Shown here in pieces: positions 1 to 7,013 of a DNA stretch of 44,779 bases; position 1 is the first letter of the stretch, and each line of letters starts with the position of its first letter. Source of the stretch: an uncultured Colwellia sp. (GTDB taxonomy: Bacteria > Pseudomonadota > Gammaproteobacteria > Enterobacterales > Alteromonadaceae); NCBI GenBank assembly GCA_913020705.1, contig CAJWBY010000015.1, positions 1 to 44,779 on the forward strand, given 5' to 3'. Under the pieces are notes generated by a model. It was not told the DNA's origin. It ran no database searches and was given only the letters and a program-made list of their open reading frames with translations. Position numbers and translations under genes: made by a program.

Positions 1-581
1 CGTTGCTTAGCATACCCCTCAATTGCTCCAGGAGTTGTAAAAATAGCATGATGACAATATTTCATTGTTTTATTCTCTAGCCATTTAAATACTCTAGCCT
101 GAAGCCTATCCAAATGATTATTACGGTACAACATAGGATCTCTAAAATCAGCTACCCAAGGAATTCCAGTAACTCGATGTAACAATAAAGCCAATAAATG
201 CGCAGAAGCATGTGGGTATGATGAAAACAAAACATCAGGACGTGTCTGACGAATTTGTTTTAATCCAGAAAAAAATCCAAACACCACCCAACTAGACCAA
301 CGATCAGGTAAAGCCATAAAACGTAAATAACGCCCTTTAATGGCAAAATGCAAACTCGTATTAAAAGCCAAGGCTCTCGTGACAATAGTCGAATCAGGAA
401 TTTCAGATAATTGATCTGATACTGCTTGTGATCCGTATGCCATTGGAGCCATAGTTAACACAGAAACATTCCAACCTAAATCAGGTAAATACTGAGAAAA
501 CTTTAAAATACGCTGTACACCACTACTGGCACTTGCGGGTGGGTATTCAGTTGCGATGATTAATACATTTTTATTATTCAT
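1..581 (-). CDS. Glycosyltransferase family 4-like, N-terminal part (runs off the window)
   Basis: An open minus-strand frame starts at ATG 581-579 and stays open for about 193 codons to the window edge, so the C-terminal half is missing. The N-terminus reads MNNKNVLIIATEYPPASAS, with a glycine-containing loop (SSGVQRILKF) soon after, typical of the GT-B N-terminal Rossmann domain of family 4 glycosyltransferases. Further in there are RPDVLFSSYPHASAH and WVADFRDPMLYRN, also characteristic of this family in polysaccharide clusters. The catalytic GT1 domain lies outside the window, so donor and acceptor sugars cannot be judged. It sits 7 bases downstream of the acyltransferase remnant on the same strand, which suggests a surface-polysaccharide operon reading leftward. 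The family is fairly sure; the exact role is unknown. Confidence 0.8.
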   Translation of the reverse strand, partial: MNNKNVLIIATEYPPASASSGVQRILKFSQYLPDLGWNVSVLTMAPMAYGSQAVSDQLSEIPDSTIVTRALAFNTSLHFAIKGRYLRFMALPDRWSSWVVFGFFSGLKQIRQTRPDVLFSSYPHASAHLLALLLHRVTGIPWVADFRDPMLYRNNHLDRLQARVFKWLENKTMKYCHHAIFTTPGAIEGYAKQ

Positions 582-588
582 ACAATAT

Positions 589-993
589 TTACGATCTTTG
601 CTTAATTAATCTAAGAGGATTTCCGACATACACGCCATAAGGTTGTAGTTTTGAATGTTTAGTAATAATAGCCCCAGCTCCTACTACACAACCATCAGGA
701 ATCGAGGATTCAGGTAAAACAATAACATTAGCCCCAAGCCAAACATCATTCCCAATAGTAATTTTATCTGATTTAACCCATGCTTGTTGTGATATCAAGC
801 TATCTTTACTCTTAAATTCATGACTGATTGACCATACTTTACATCCTGGACCAAAAGAAACGTCATTACCTATTTCAATACCTGCAGCAGCCTCTAATAC
901 ACAGTCAATATTTAATAAAAAATTATTAGGTATAAAACACTGAAAATTACTATAATAATTGTTTTTTTGCAGAGTTAAATTTCTATTAAATTG
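589..993 (-). pseudogene. Hexapeptide-repeat acyltransferase (WbbJ/MaA-like), 5'-truncated or lacking a normal start
   Basis: The minus-strand frame is open from the stop at 996-994 to the stop at 591-589. It encodes a left-handed beta-helix acyltransferase: GIEIGNDVSFGPGCKV, then KITIGNDVWLGANVIV, then PDGCVVGAGAIITK, ending PYGVYVGNPLRLIK, the usual end of the maltose/galactoside O-acetyltransferase family. There is no ATG or GTG in the frame. The first TTG is at 798-796, in the middle of the beta-helix, so starting there would remove about 65 recognisable residues, including the first hexapeptide turns. The frame instead runs back to a stop directly beside the start of the opposite-strand shikimate-kinase-like gene. 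I infer that the 5' end was lost at a rearrangement. Non-standard initiation (CTG 972-970, ATA 933-931) is possible but less likely. Confidence 0.65.
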
Positions 994-997
994 TTAA

Positions 998-1345
998 ATG
1001 AGATATTTTTTAATTGGTTTTATGGGGTCAGGAAAGAGTAAAATTGGAAAACAACTTTCTGAAAAGCTCAATTTAAAATACATTGACCTTGATGAATATA
1101 TTGAGGAATCTGAAAACAGAACTATCTCAGATATTTTTAATAACTCTGGAGAAACATATTTCAGAAAACTTGAAGAAAGATATCTGAAAGAAATAATAAA
1201 AGAAAAAGATATACTTGTTTCTACTGGTGGAGGAACTCCTACTTTTCATAATCTTATCGACTTAATGAATGAAGTTGGAAAAACAATTTATTTAGAATGT
1301 TGTACAGAAACTTTATTTGAAAGGATTCCAATCATCAACGATTAA
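998..1345 (+). pseudogene. Shikimate-kinase-like gene, truncated at its 3' end
   Basis: The frame begins MRYFLIGFMGSGKSKIGKQL, a classic shikimate kinase start with Walker A (residues 7-14). It continues with the shikimate-binding region LDEYIEE (31-37), YFRKLE (54-59) and the TGGG turn (76-79). After LFERI (about residue 110) similarity stops. Shikimate kinases are normally about 165-175 residues and continue into a lid (Arg-Pro-Leu) and C-terminal helix, both absent here. The next bases belong to a recX remnant in another frame, so the reading ends at an accidental stop. The style (DEYIE, GRTIS-like NRTIS, FRKLEERYL) reminds me of Bacteroidetes shikimate kinases, suggesting horizontal acquisition; that is an impression only. 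No good Shine-Dalgarno is visible. Function is probably lost. Confidence 0.7.
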
Positions 1346-1544
1346 TGACTGTGTAAATGAATTAGAAACAACAGAAGATGATTATTTTGAAAAGGCGTTA
1401 ATGTTAAAAATTAGAAAGTTTGGAGAAGATCCAATAGTAGATATTAACTTGAAGCAAAAGGCGTTAAGGCATTTGACAAGCACGAAAGGTTTTTCTTATT
1501 CGATAGCCAATAAAGTAATCTCCTATGTATCTGATGAATCATAA
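1317..1544 (+). pseudogene. recX: recX 3' remnant (C-terminal fragment of the regulatory protein RecX)
   Basis: The frame reads KGFQSSTINDCVNEL, then LMLKIRKFGED, then ALRHLTSTKGFSYSIANKVI and stops. This matches the C-terminal half of RecX: the (Q/R)KG......I...L helix, the R-K-(F/Y)-G-E motif and the final (R)-(F/H)-L...GF(S/T)...I helix, as in E. coli RecX (RKYGEP and RFLLYRGY). RecX, a modulator of RecA filaments, is usually about 150-170 residues; only about 75 remain. The only start is TTG 1317-1319, with no Shine-Dalgarno, and the N-terminal half is replaced by the shikimate-kinase-like fragment. The bases around 1318-1327 (GAAAGGATT) fit both genes in different frames, so this is the likely junction. 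Identification as RecX is fairly confident; expression is doubtful. Confidence 0.65.
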
Positions 1545-1812
1545 TACATATTTATACCTCAGCATTTGATGGAATCAGTACTTATTTAAAATAAAGCTTA
1601 ATTTCGCCTGAAATAAACAAGTTAGGTATAGCTTGCACATTATTTCCTTATTTAGTGCATATTATTTACACCTTTTCTTGTTACCTTTTTATCTGAGAGT
1701 CTAACTGCGGGAAGTGTTGATATATTTATAATAAATGGATAAGACATATAAATGAATAAAGCGTATAAAGGTCTTATAACAATTTTTATAAAAATCTACT
1801 TCATATTTTAAA

Positions 1813-3402
1813 ATGAAAATATTTACTAAATTAATTTTAGCATTGCTGTTAACAAGCTTAATGATACTGACAATTATTTTTACAGTGGTTCAGTTAAGTT
1901 TTGATCGCGGTATGCTTGAATATGTTAATCAAAAACAGTTAGAAAATTTACAACAATTCAGCGACAATTTATCAAGATATTATCAGAAAAAAGGTAGCTG
2001 GCAGCATTTACTAGCCGGTAATGATTTAAAGCAAGTAAGACCTCAACAAAAGCCATTCTCTCGAAATGGGCAGCCTCGAAGTGGTAAACATGTTAAAACA
2101 AAACCTTCGGATGGCACTATTCCACAAAGTAATTCGTCATGGATGAAAATATTAAGATTGTCAGAGCAAGGAGAAAATCTCCCTGCAAATATCGATAATT
2201 ATCTAAATAATAAAGCAGATGAATATTCATCAGGGCCGCCCAGACCGCCTCGTGACAAAAGACGTGATACTCGTCCGCCACATCAAAAAGAAGGGAGAGG
2301 AAGAGAAGGGCCTCCGCCTGAATTTGGACGTGAAGCTGTGAAGCCTGCATTATTAGATGCAGATAAAGTCTTAATTATTGGTCATCATCGTGAAAACTTT
2401 AGCCTGAAATCTATTGAGCTCGATAATAAAATTATCGGCTATCTTGCATTACCTCCCGCTATACATTTAACGGATAAGTTTGATTTAGCTTTTGCAAAGC
2501 AAATGCAAAAAAATATGCTGTACACATTCTTCGGATTTTTTGTACTTATTATTCTTATCGCTTTGCCATTGTCTCGACATTTTGTTTTGCCCATTAAACG
2601 TTTAGAGCGCTCGATGCGATTGCTCAATAAGGGGGACTTCAAGGTAAACCTGAAAGTAACAGGTAAAGATGAATTAGCGTCGTTATCTCAAAATTTTAAT
2701 GACTTAGCACAAACACTTGAACAAAATGAATATTCTAGAAATAGATGGTTAGCGAATATTTCTCACGAACTACGAACGCCTATTGCTATCATAAAAAGTG
2801 AAATTGAAGCGATAGAAGACGGCATAAGGGCTTTTGATTTACAAAGCTTGCATTCATTATCGGAAGAAGTACAGCATTTACAAAAGTTAGTAGCAGACTT
2901 AACAGAATTAACGAATGCTGAAATTGGGGCTTTAAGATACCAAAAAGAACGCATTAATGTTTCAACGCTTCTTGAGCAGAATATTGCTCGTCATCAACAT
3001 AAGGCGAAAGAAATTGGTTTATCAATAAGTTGTAACATTGAAAGTAAAAATTTATTTGCTTGGGCAGATGAAACGAGAGTTAATCAACTATTCGATAATT
3101 TTTTGAATAATAGCCTTAAATATACCCAAGCACCGGGCGAAATATTCGTTAAGCTGACTAAAGATTCAGGAATGGCAATAATTACTATTGATGATACTTT
3201 ACCTTGTGTTCCTGTGGAATCGTTAGACAAGTTATTTGAACATTTATATCGTGTCGATAGTTCAAGAAATAGGAAAACAGGTGGTTCAGGACTTGGCCTT
3301 TCTTTATGTAAAAGTATAGTATTGGCGCATAAAGGCACAATTACGGCCAGTGAGTCATCAAAAGGCGGCTTACGTATTCGTTGCACTTTCCCCCTTGCCT
3401 AG
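1813..3402 (+). CDS. baeS: BaeS-like membrane sensor histidine kinase
   Basis: A 529-residue sensor kinase. Transmembrane helix 1 is at about residues 7-28, a periplasmic sensor region spans about 30-234, helix 2 is at about 235-254, and a HAMP linker follows. The HisKA box ISHELRTP carries the phosphorylated His318, the N box has FLNNSLKYT (about 430-438), and the G box GGSGLGLS is at 490-497. The order and wording (SFDRG near the first helix, DELASLSQNFNDLA in HAMP, VDSSRNR before the G box) match E. coli BaeS. The periplasmic part is longer than in BaeS and carries a proline/arginine/glycine-rich stretch at about 140-175 (GPPRPPRDKRR). The response regulator gene follows after 33 bases, then an RND efflux operon, so this kinase most likely senses an envelope stress or toxic compound and controls the pump. 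The signal is unknown. Confidence 0.88.
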   Translation: MKIFTKLILALLLTSLMILTIIFTVVQLSFDRGMLEYVNQKQLENLQQFSDNLSRYYQKKGSWQHLLAGNDLKQVRPQQKPFSRNGQPRSGKHVKTKPSDGTIPQSNSSWMKILRLSEQGENLPANIDNYLNNKADEYSSGPPRPPRDKRRDTRPPHQKEGRGREGPPPEFGREAVKPALLDADKVLIIGHHRENFSLKSIELDNKIIGYLALPPAIHLTDKFDLAFAKQMQKNMLYTFFGFFVLIILIALPLSRHFVLPIKRLERSMRLLNKGDFKVNLKVTGKDELASLSQNFNDLAQTLEQNEYSRNRWLANISHELRTPIAIIKSEIEAIEDGIRAFDLQSLHSLSEEVQHLQKLVADLTELTNAEIGALRYQKERINVSTLLEQNIARHQHKAKEIGLSISCNIESKNLFAWADETRVNQLFDNFLNNSLKYTQAPGEIFVKLTKDSGMAIITIDDTLPCVPVESLDKLFEHLYRVDSSRNRKTGGSGLGLSLCKSIVLAHKGTITASESSKGGLRIRCTFPLA

Positions 3403-3435
3403 TTAAATGTAGAAATAAGAAGTTAAGGAAGTATT

Positions 3436-4107
3436 ATGGCGCATATTCTAATTGTTGAAGATGAAGAAAAGTTAGCTAATGTATTGTCTGAGTACCTCGC
3501 GTTGGGTAATCATCAAACAACGATTTTATTAGACGGTCTTAATGTTATTGATACGGTAAAAGAGCAAGATATTGATTTGGTGTTGCTTGATTTAATGCTA
3601 CCCGGTAAAGACGGTTTAACAGTTTGTCGTGAACTAAGGGAATTCAGTGATATAGCTATAATAATGATGACAGCTAAGGTAGAAGAGATTGACCGATTAT
3701 TAGGGTTGGAATTAGGAGCCGACGATTACATTTGTAAGCCTTATTCACCTCGAGAAGTTGTGGCTCGCGTTAAAGCGCTGTTAAGGCGTACTAACAACAC
3801 TCAAGAAAAAACACCTTCCAATGTATTAGAGTTAGACAACGATACTTATCAAGTAAAGGTATACCAGCAAGTAGTGGAGCTTACAGCGATTGAATTTAAT
3901 TTACTGAAAATACTCAATAAAAAGCCTGGGAGAATATATTCTCGTTCACAGCTAATTGACTTGATTTATAAAGATAATCGCATTGTCAGTGAACGAACTA
4001 TCGATAGTCATATCAAAGAGTTACGAAAAAAACTGAATGCTATATCAACAGAAAATGAGCTCGTACAATCTGTGTATAGTGTTGGCTACAAATTAATCTT
4101 GATTTAG
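3436..4107 (+). CDS. baeR: BaeR-like OmpR/PhoB-family response regulator
   Basis: A 223-residue protein with an N-terminal receiver domain: acidic pocket EDE (8-10), phospho-acceptor Asp52 in LLDLMLPGKDG, Thr79 and Lys101 in DYICKPYSPREV. A C-terminal winged-helix domain follows, with LTAIEFNLLKIL, YSRSQLIDLIY, a recognition helix in RTIDSHIKELRKKL and an ending SVYSVGYKL, as usual for the OmpR family. All phosphorelay residues are present. It lies 33 bases after the sensor kinase gene (SD AAGGAAG at 3424-3430) and is presumably co-transcribed. The efflux operon starts about 185 bases downstream, and the intergenic space holds a 21-base-period direct repeat that could be its binding site. BaeR is the closest relative I recognise; the assignment to that orthologue is moderately sure. 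Confidence 0.88.
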   Translation: MAHILIVEDEEKLANVLSEYLALGNHQTTILLDGLNVIDTVKEQDIDLVLLDLMLPGKDGLTVCRELREFSDIAIIMMTAKVEEIDRLLGLELGADDYICKPYSPREVVARVKALLRRTNNTQEKTPSNVLELDNDTYQVKVYQQVVELTAIEFNLLKILNKKPGRIYSRSQLIDLIYKDNRIVSERTIDSHIKELRKKLNAISTENELVQSVYSVGYKLILI

Positions 4108-4160
4108 TGTTATTGTTTACATTCACCGGAAACTTATTAAATAGTTTGTAAAAAAACACC

Positions 4161-4239
4161 ATTCATCCTTTTCTCGCCGCTATTCATCGCAAGCACTTTT
4201 ATGAACGTAAACTTTTGTAAAGTCATTACGTGTATTCAT
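4161..4239 (+). promoter_or_regulatory. Candidate response-regulator site: ATTCATC direct repeat upstream of the efflux operon
   Basis: ATTCATC occurs at 4161-4167 and again at 4182-4188, start-to-start 21 bases, two helical turns. A related ATTCATA lies at 4233-4239. OmpR-family regulators bind direct repeats on one face of the helix, so this fits a site for the regulator encoded just upstream acting on the efflux operon. The sequence does not resemble the E. coli BaeR box as I remember it, and an AT-rich gap could hold such a repeat by chance. Confidence 0.3.
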
Positions 4240-4293
4240 AGATATTGTTTACAATTAAGCTACTAAAAAATAGCAATAGTGGTTTCATCTTTT

Positions 4294-5718
4294 ATGAAAG
4301 ACCGTATTCGAACGAATATTAAGCACAGTTTCATTGTCGGTTTAGCAACCAGTATGTTGCTGGCTTGCTCTAGTACTTCAGAGCTTGATCAAAATATTAA
4401 AAATATCGATTTACCAGCTACTTGGCAAGAGAGTAAAGAAAAACTCCAGGTCCAAAATAATTGGTTAAATCAGTTGGACCACCTGCAGGTTAAGCAATTA
4501 GTTAAATTAGCCATTGCCTCCAATCATCAATTAAAAATGCAAGCATACAATGTTGAAATACAACAACAGCAATTAATTGTTTCAGGCAGTACATTGTGGC
4601 CATCACTTGATTTGTCTCTACGTTCAGGTCGAAGTAGAAATAATGCAACACAGACATACTCTAATGCGAGTTCTGTTGATTTGAATTTGACTTACGAACT
4701 TGACTTATGGGGAAAGCTTTCAGCAGCTGACCAACAAGCGAATCTTACGTTCATGGCTGAACAGTCAAATTTTGAGCAGAGTAAACAACAATTAGTCGTT
4801 GATGTTGTTACCACTTGGTTTGCGGTTGTTGAAGCAGAGAAGTTACTGTCGTTATATGAAAGTCGAGTGAAAAATTCACAGCAAAATTTGGATATTATTG
4901 AGTCAGGTTATAACAGTGGTTTAAGTGCAGCTTTAGATGTTTATCTTACTCGTAATGAACTGAACAGTGAATTAACACGGGTTTCAGAACAACGCTCAAC
5001 AAAAACAAAATTAATAAGACAGCTTGAGCGGTTAGTGGGTGAGTACCCCGAAGGAAAACTATTAGTTGATGCTGATTTACCCTTGCTTACTTCAGAAATT
5101 CCTTTAGGGCTTCCATCAGAGCTTATCAGTAGAAAACCTGAGTTAATGGCGAGTTGGTATGAATTATTGGCTAAGGATGCAGGGGTTGCTTTTGCCCATA
5201 AACAACGTTTTCCAAGTTTGAGTTTAACGGCATCGTTGGGTGATAGCAGTAGTGATATTAGTGATTTACTTTCTGGTTCCTCTTTAGCTTGGTCATTATT
5301 TGGTAATCTTTCTGCGCCATTGTTTAATGCTGGTCGCTTAGAAGCCAATGAAGAGAAAGCTCGGTTATCGTTGAAACAAGGAGAGCAACTTTACCTTAAT
5401 GATTTATACGATGCTTTTTCTCAAGTTGAAAATGCTATTACCCAAGAGAAAAACTTAAAAAATAGCTATAAAAGCATGTTAGCAGCACAAGAGAATGCCA
5501 AGATTGCAGCAACGTTGTCTTTCGAACAATATCAAAGTGGTTTAGTTGAATATACAACAGTACTTGATGCCCAATCTCGCTCATTTGATGCGCAAAGTAC
5601 ATTGATACAAATTAAAAACCGCTTAATCGCAAATCGCATACAACTACATTTAGCACTCGGTGGCGACTTTTCTGTCTCTGATGAAAGTGCCACTACTCCA
5701 ATATCAAAGGCTGAATAA
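4294..5718 (+). CDS. RND efflux outer-membrane lipoprotein, NodT/OprM (TolC) family
   Basis: An outer-membrane channel subunit that completes the tripartite pump. From ATG 4294 the protein begins with a signal peptide ending in a lipobox (MLLAC, Cys25), so it is a lipid-anchored NodT/OprM-type factor. A TolC-type duplicated domain follows: LGLPSELISRKPEL is the family's signature around the repeat boundary, SLTASLG and LSAPLFNAGRL lie in the second half, and the end ALGGDF corresponds to the usual ALGGG(W/F). The in-frame GTG at 4279 would add five residues; I prefer ATG because the signal peptide then has normal length, although neither start has a clear Shine-Dalgarno. It is followed after 2 bases by the adaptor gene. 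The role is sure; the substrates are unknown. Confidence 0.88.
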   Translation: MKDRIRTNIKHSFIVGLATSMLLACSSTSELDQNIKNIDLPATWQESKEKLQVQNNWLNQLDHLQVKQLVKLAIASNHQLKMQAYNVEIQQQQLIVSGSTLWPSLDLSLRSGRSRNNATQTYSNASSVDLNLTYELDLWGKLSAADQQANLTFMAEQSNFEQSKQQLVVDVVTTWFAVVEAEKLLSLYESRVKNSQQNLDIIESGYNSGLSAALDVYLTRNELNSELTRVSEQRSTKTKLIRQLERLVGEYPEGKLLVDADLPLLTSEIPLGLPSELISRKPELMASWYELLAKDAGVAFAHKQRFPSLSLTASLGDSSSDISDLLSGSSLAWSLFGNLSAPLFNAGRLEANEEKARLSLKQGEQLYLNDLYDAFSQVENAITQEKNLKNSYKSMLAAQENAKIAATLSFEQYQSGLVEYTTVLDAQSRSFDAQSTLIQIKNRLIANRIQLHLALGGDFSVSDESATTPISKAE

Positions 5719-5720
5719 TT

Positions 5721-7013
5721 ATGTCTCCACAATTTTCTTCAAGTACAGCAAAAAATCAAAAGCCGAGTCTAAAGAAAAAATTGACAGTGCTCGCGGTAAT
5801 TATCAGCGTAGCTGCATTTTTGATATTTCTCATTTCAAGTAACCCTCCACAATCAAAACGATCTAAACCTTCAAAAAAACCACAAATAACAGTGCAAACC
5901 AAGGTTTTAGCCGCAGAAACTTATCAAGTGATGGTAGAAAGTTTTGGCACTGTAAAGCCTCGTACACAAAGTATACTTTTCGCTCAAGTTTCCGGACAAA
6001 TAACTGGAGTAAGTGAGCAATTTCGTGATGGTGGTTTTTTTGAAAAAGGGGATGTTCTTGTTCAACTTGATGACCGAGATTACACGTCAGAAGTTAAAGT
6101 ATCTCAAGCAAGCCTTTTATCTGCTAATCAAGTTTTACTTGAAGAAAAAGCAAGGGTTGATCAGGCCCTTGCTGACTGGCAACGTTTAGGTAACGGTAAA
6201 CAAGCCAGTGCATTAGTCTTACGTAAACCTCAACTTGAAGCGGCTAAAGCACAGGTACTTTCAGCGCAGGCAAAATTGGATAAAGCCGAACTTTCATTAG
6301 AACGTACTCAAGTTATTGCGCCTTATGCTGGACGTATTTTGAAAAAACAAGTAGATCTAGGGCAAGTCGTTTCAAGCAACACACAGCTTGCGACTATTTT
6401 TGCTGTCGATTATGTAGAAATTCGCTTACCTATTAAGAATAAAGATTTAGCATTAATAAATTTGCCTGAAGTGTATCGTGATATTGGCGAACATGGGAGC
6501 AAGAATGATGTAGTGTTAACATCAGATTTAATGGGAGAGCAATCTTGGAAAGGAAAAATAATTCGTACAGAAAGTGCTATTGATGAACAATCACAACAGC
6601 TTTATGTAGTTGCTCAAATTAATCGACCGTACGATGCTACGACGTCATTTGGGTCACCTATTAAAATAGGTCAGTACGTTACAGCTAAAATAGAGGGAAA
6701 AGAATTGAGTAATTCCCTAGTGGTCCCTAGCAGTGCAATCTATCAAGGTAGTTATGTATACATCGTAGAGAACGGTTTATTAATTCGTAGGGAAATAATG
6801 CTGGGTTGGAAAAATGGTACGCAAGCGATTATTGAATCAGGATTGGTTGTTGGTGATGAGTTAGTACTTACTACTCTAGGACAGGTTAACTCAGGTACGC
6901 CAGTGGCTATTGAAGGACAAGTTACAAATAAAGGCAGTAAACAAGGGGCTAAAAAACGTGAAAAAATGGCTAAGCGTAAAGCGGCCAAAAAAGCAAAAGG
7001 TGAATCATTATGA
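5721..7013 (+). CDS. RND efflux periplasmic adaptor (membrane fusion protein)
   Basis: A 430-residue HlyD/AcrA-type adaptor linking pump and outer-membrane channel. A short cytoplasmic tail precedes an uncleaved helix at about residues 21-40, so it is anchored by a membrane segment rather than lipid. The biotinyl-lipoyl half-motifs flank a coiled-coil hairpin: SGQITGVSEQFRDGGFFEKGDVLVQLDD before and VIAPYAGRILKKQVDLGQVV after, separated by alpha-helical repeats with alanine/glutamine-rich sequence. A beta-barrel domain (IRLPIKNKDLALI) and a membrane-proximal domain (VVPSSAIYQGSYVYIV) follow. The last about 30 residues are strongly lysine-rich, which is unusual for a periplasmic tail. Its stop overlaps the start of the pump gene (ATGA), consistent with translational coupling. 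Confidence 0.9.
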   Translation: MSPQFSSSTAKNQKPSLKKKLTVLAVIISVAAFLIFLISSNPPQSKRSKPSKKPQITVQTKVLAAETYQVMVESFGTVKPRTQSILFAQVSGQITGVSEQFRDGGFFEKGDVLVQLDDRDYTSEVKVSQASLLSANQVLLEEKARVDQALADWQRLGNGKQASALVLRKPQLEAAKAQVLSAQAKLDKAELSLERTQVIAPYAGRILKKQVDLGQVVSSNTQLATIFAVDYVEIRLPIKNKDLALINLPEVYRDIGEHGSKNDVVLTSDLMGEQSWKGKIIRTESAIDEQSQQLYVVAQINRPYDATTSFGSPIKIGQYVTAKIEGKELSNSLVVPSSAIYQGSYVYIVENGLLIRREIMLGWKNGTQAIIESGLVVGDELVLTTLGQVNSGTPVAIEGQVTNKGSKQGAKKREKMAKRKAAKKAKGESL

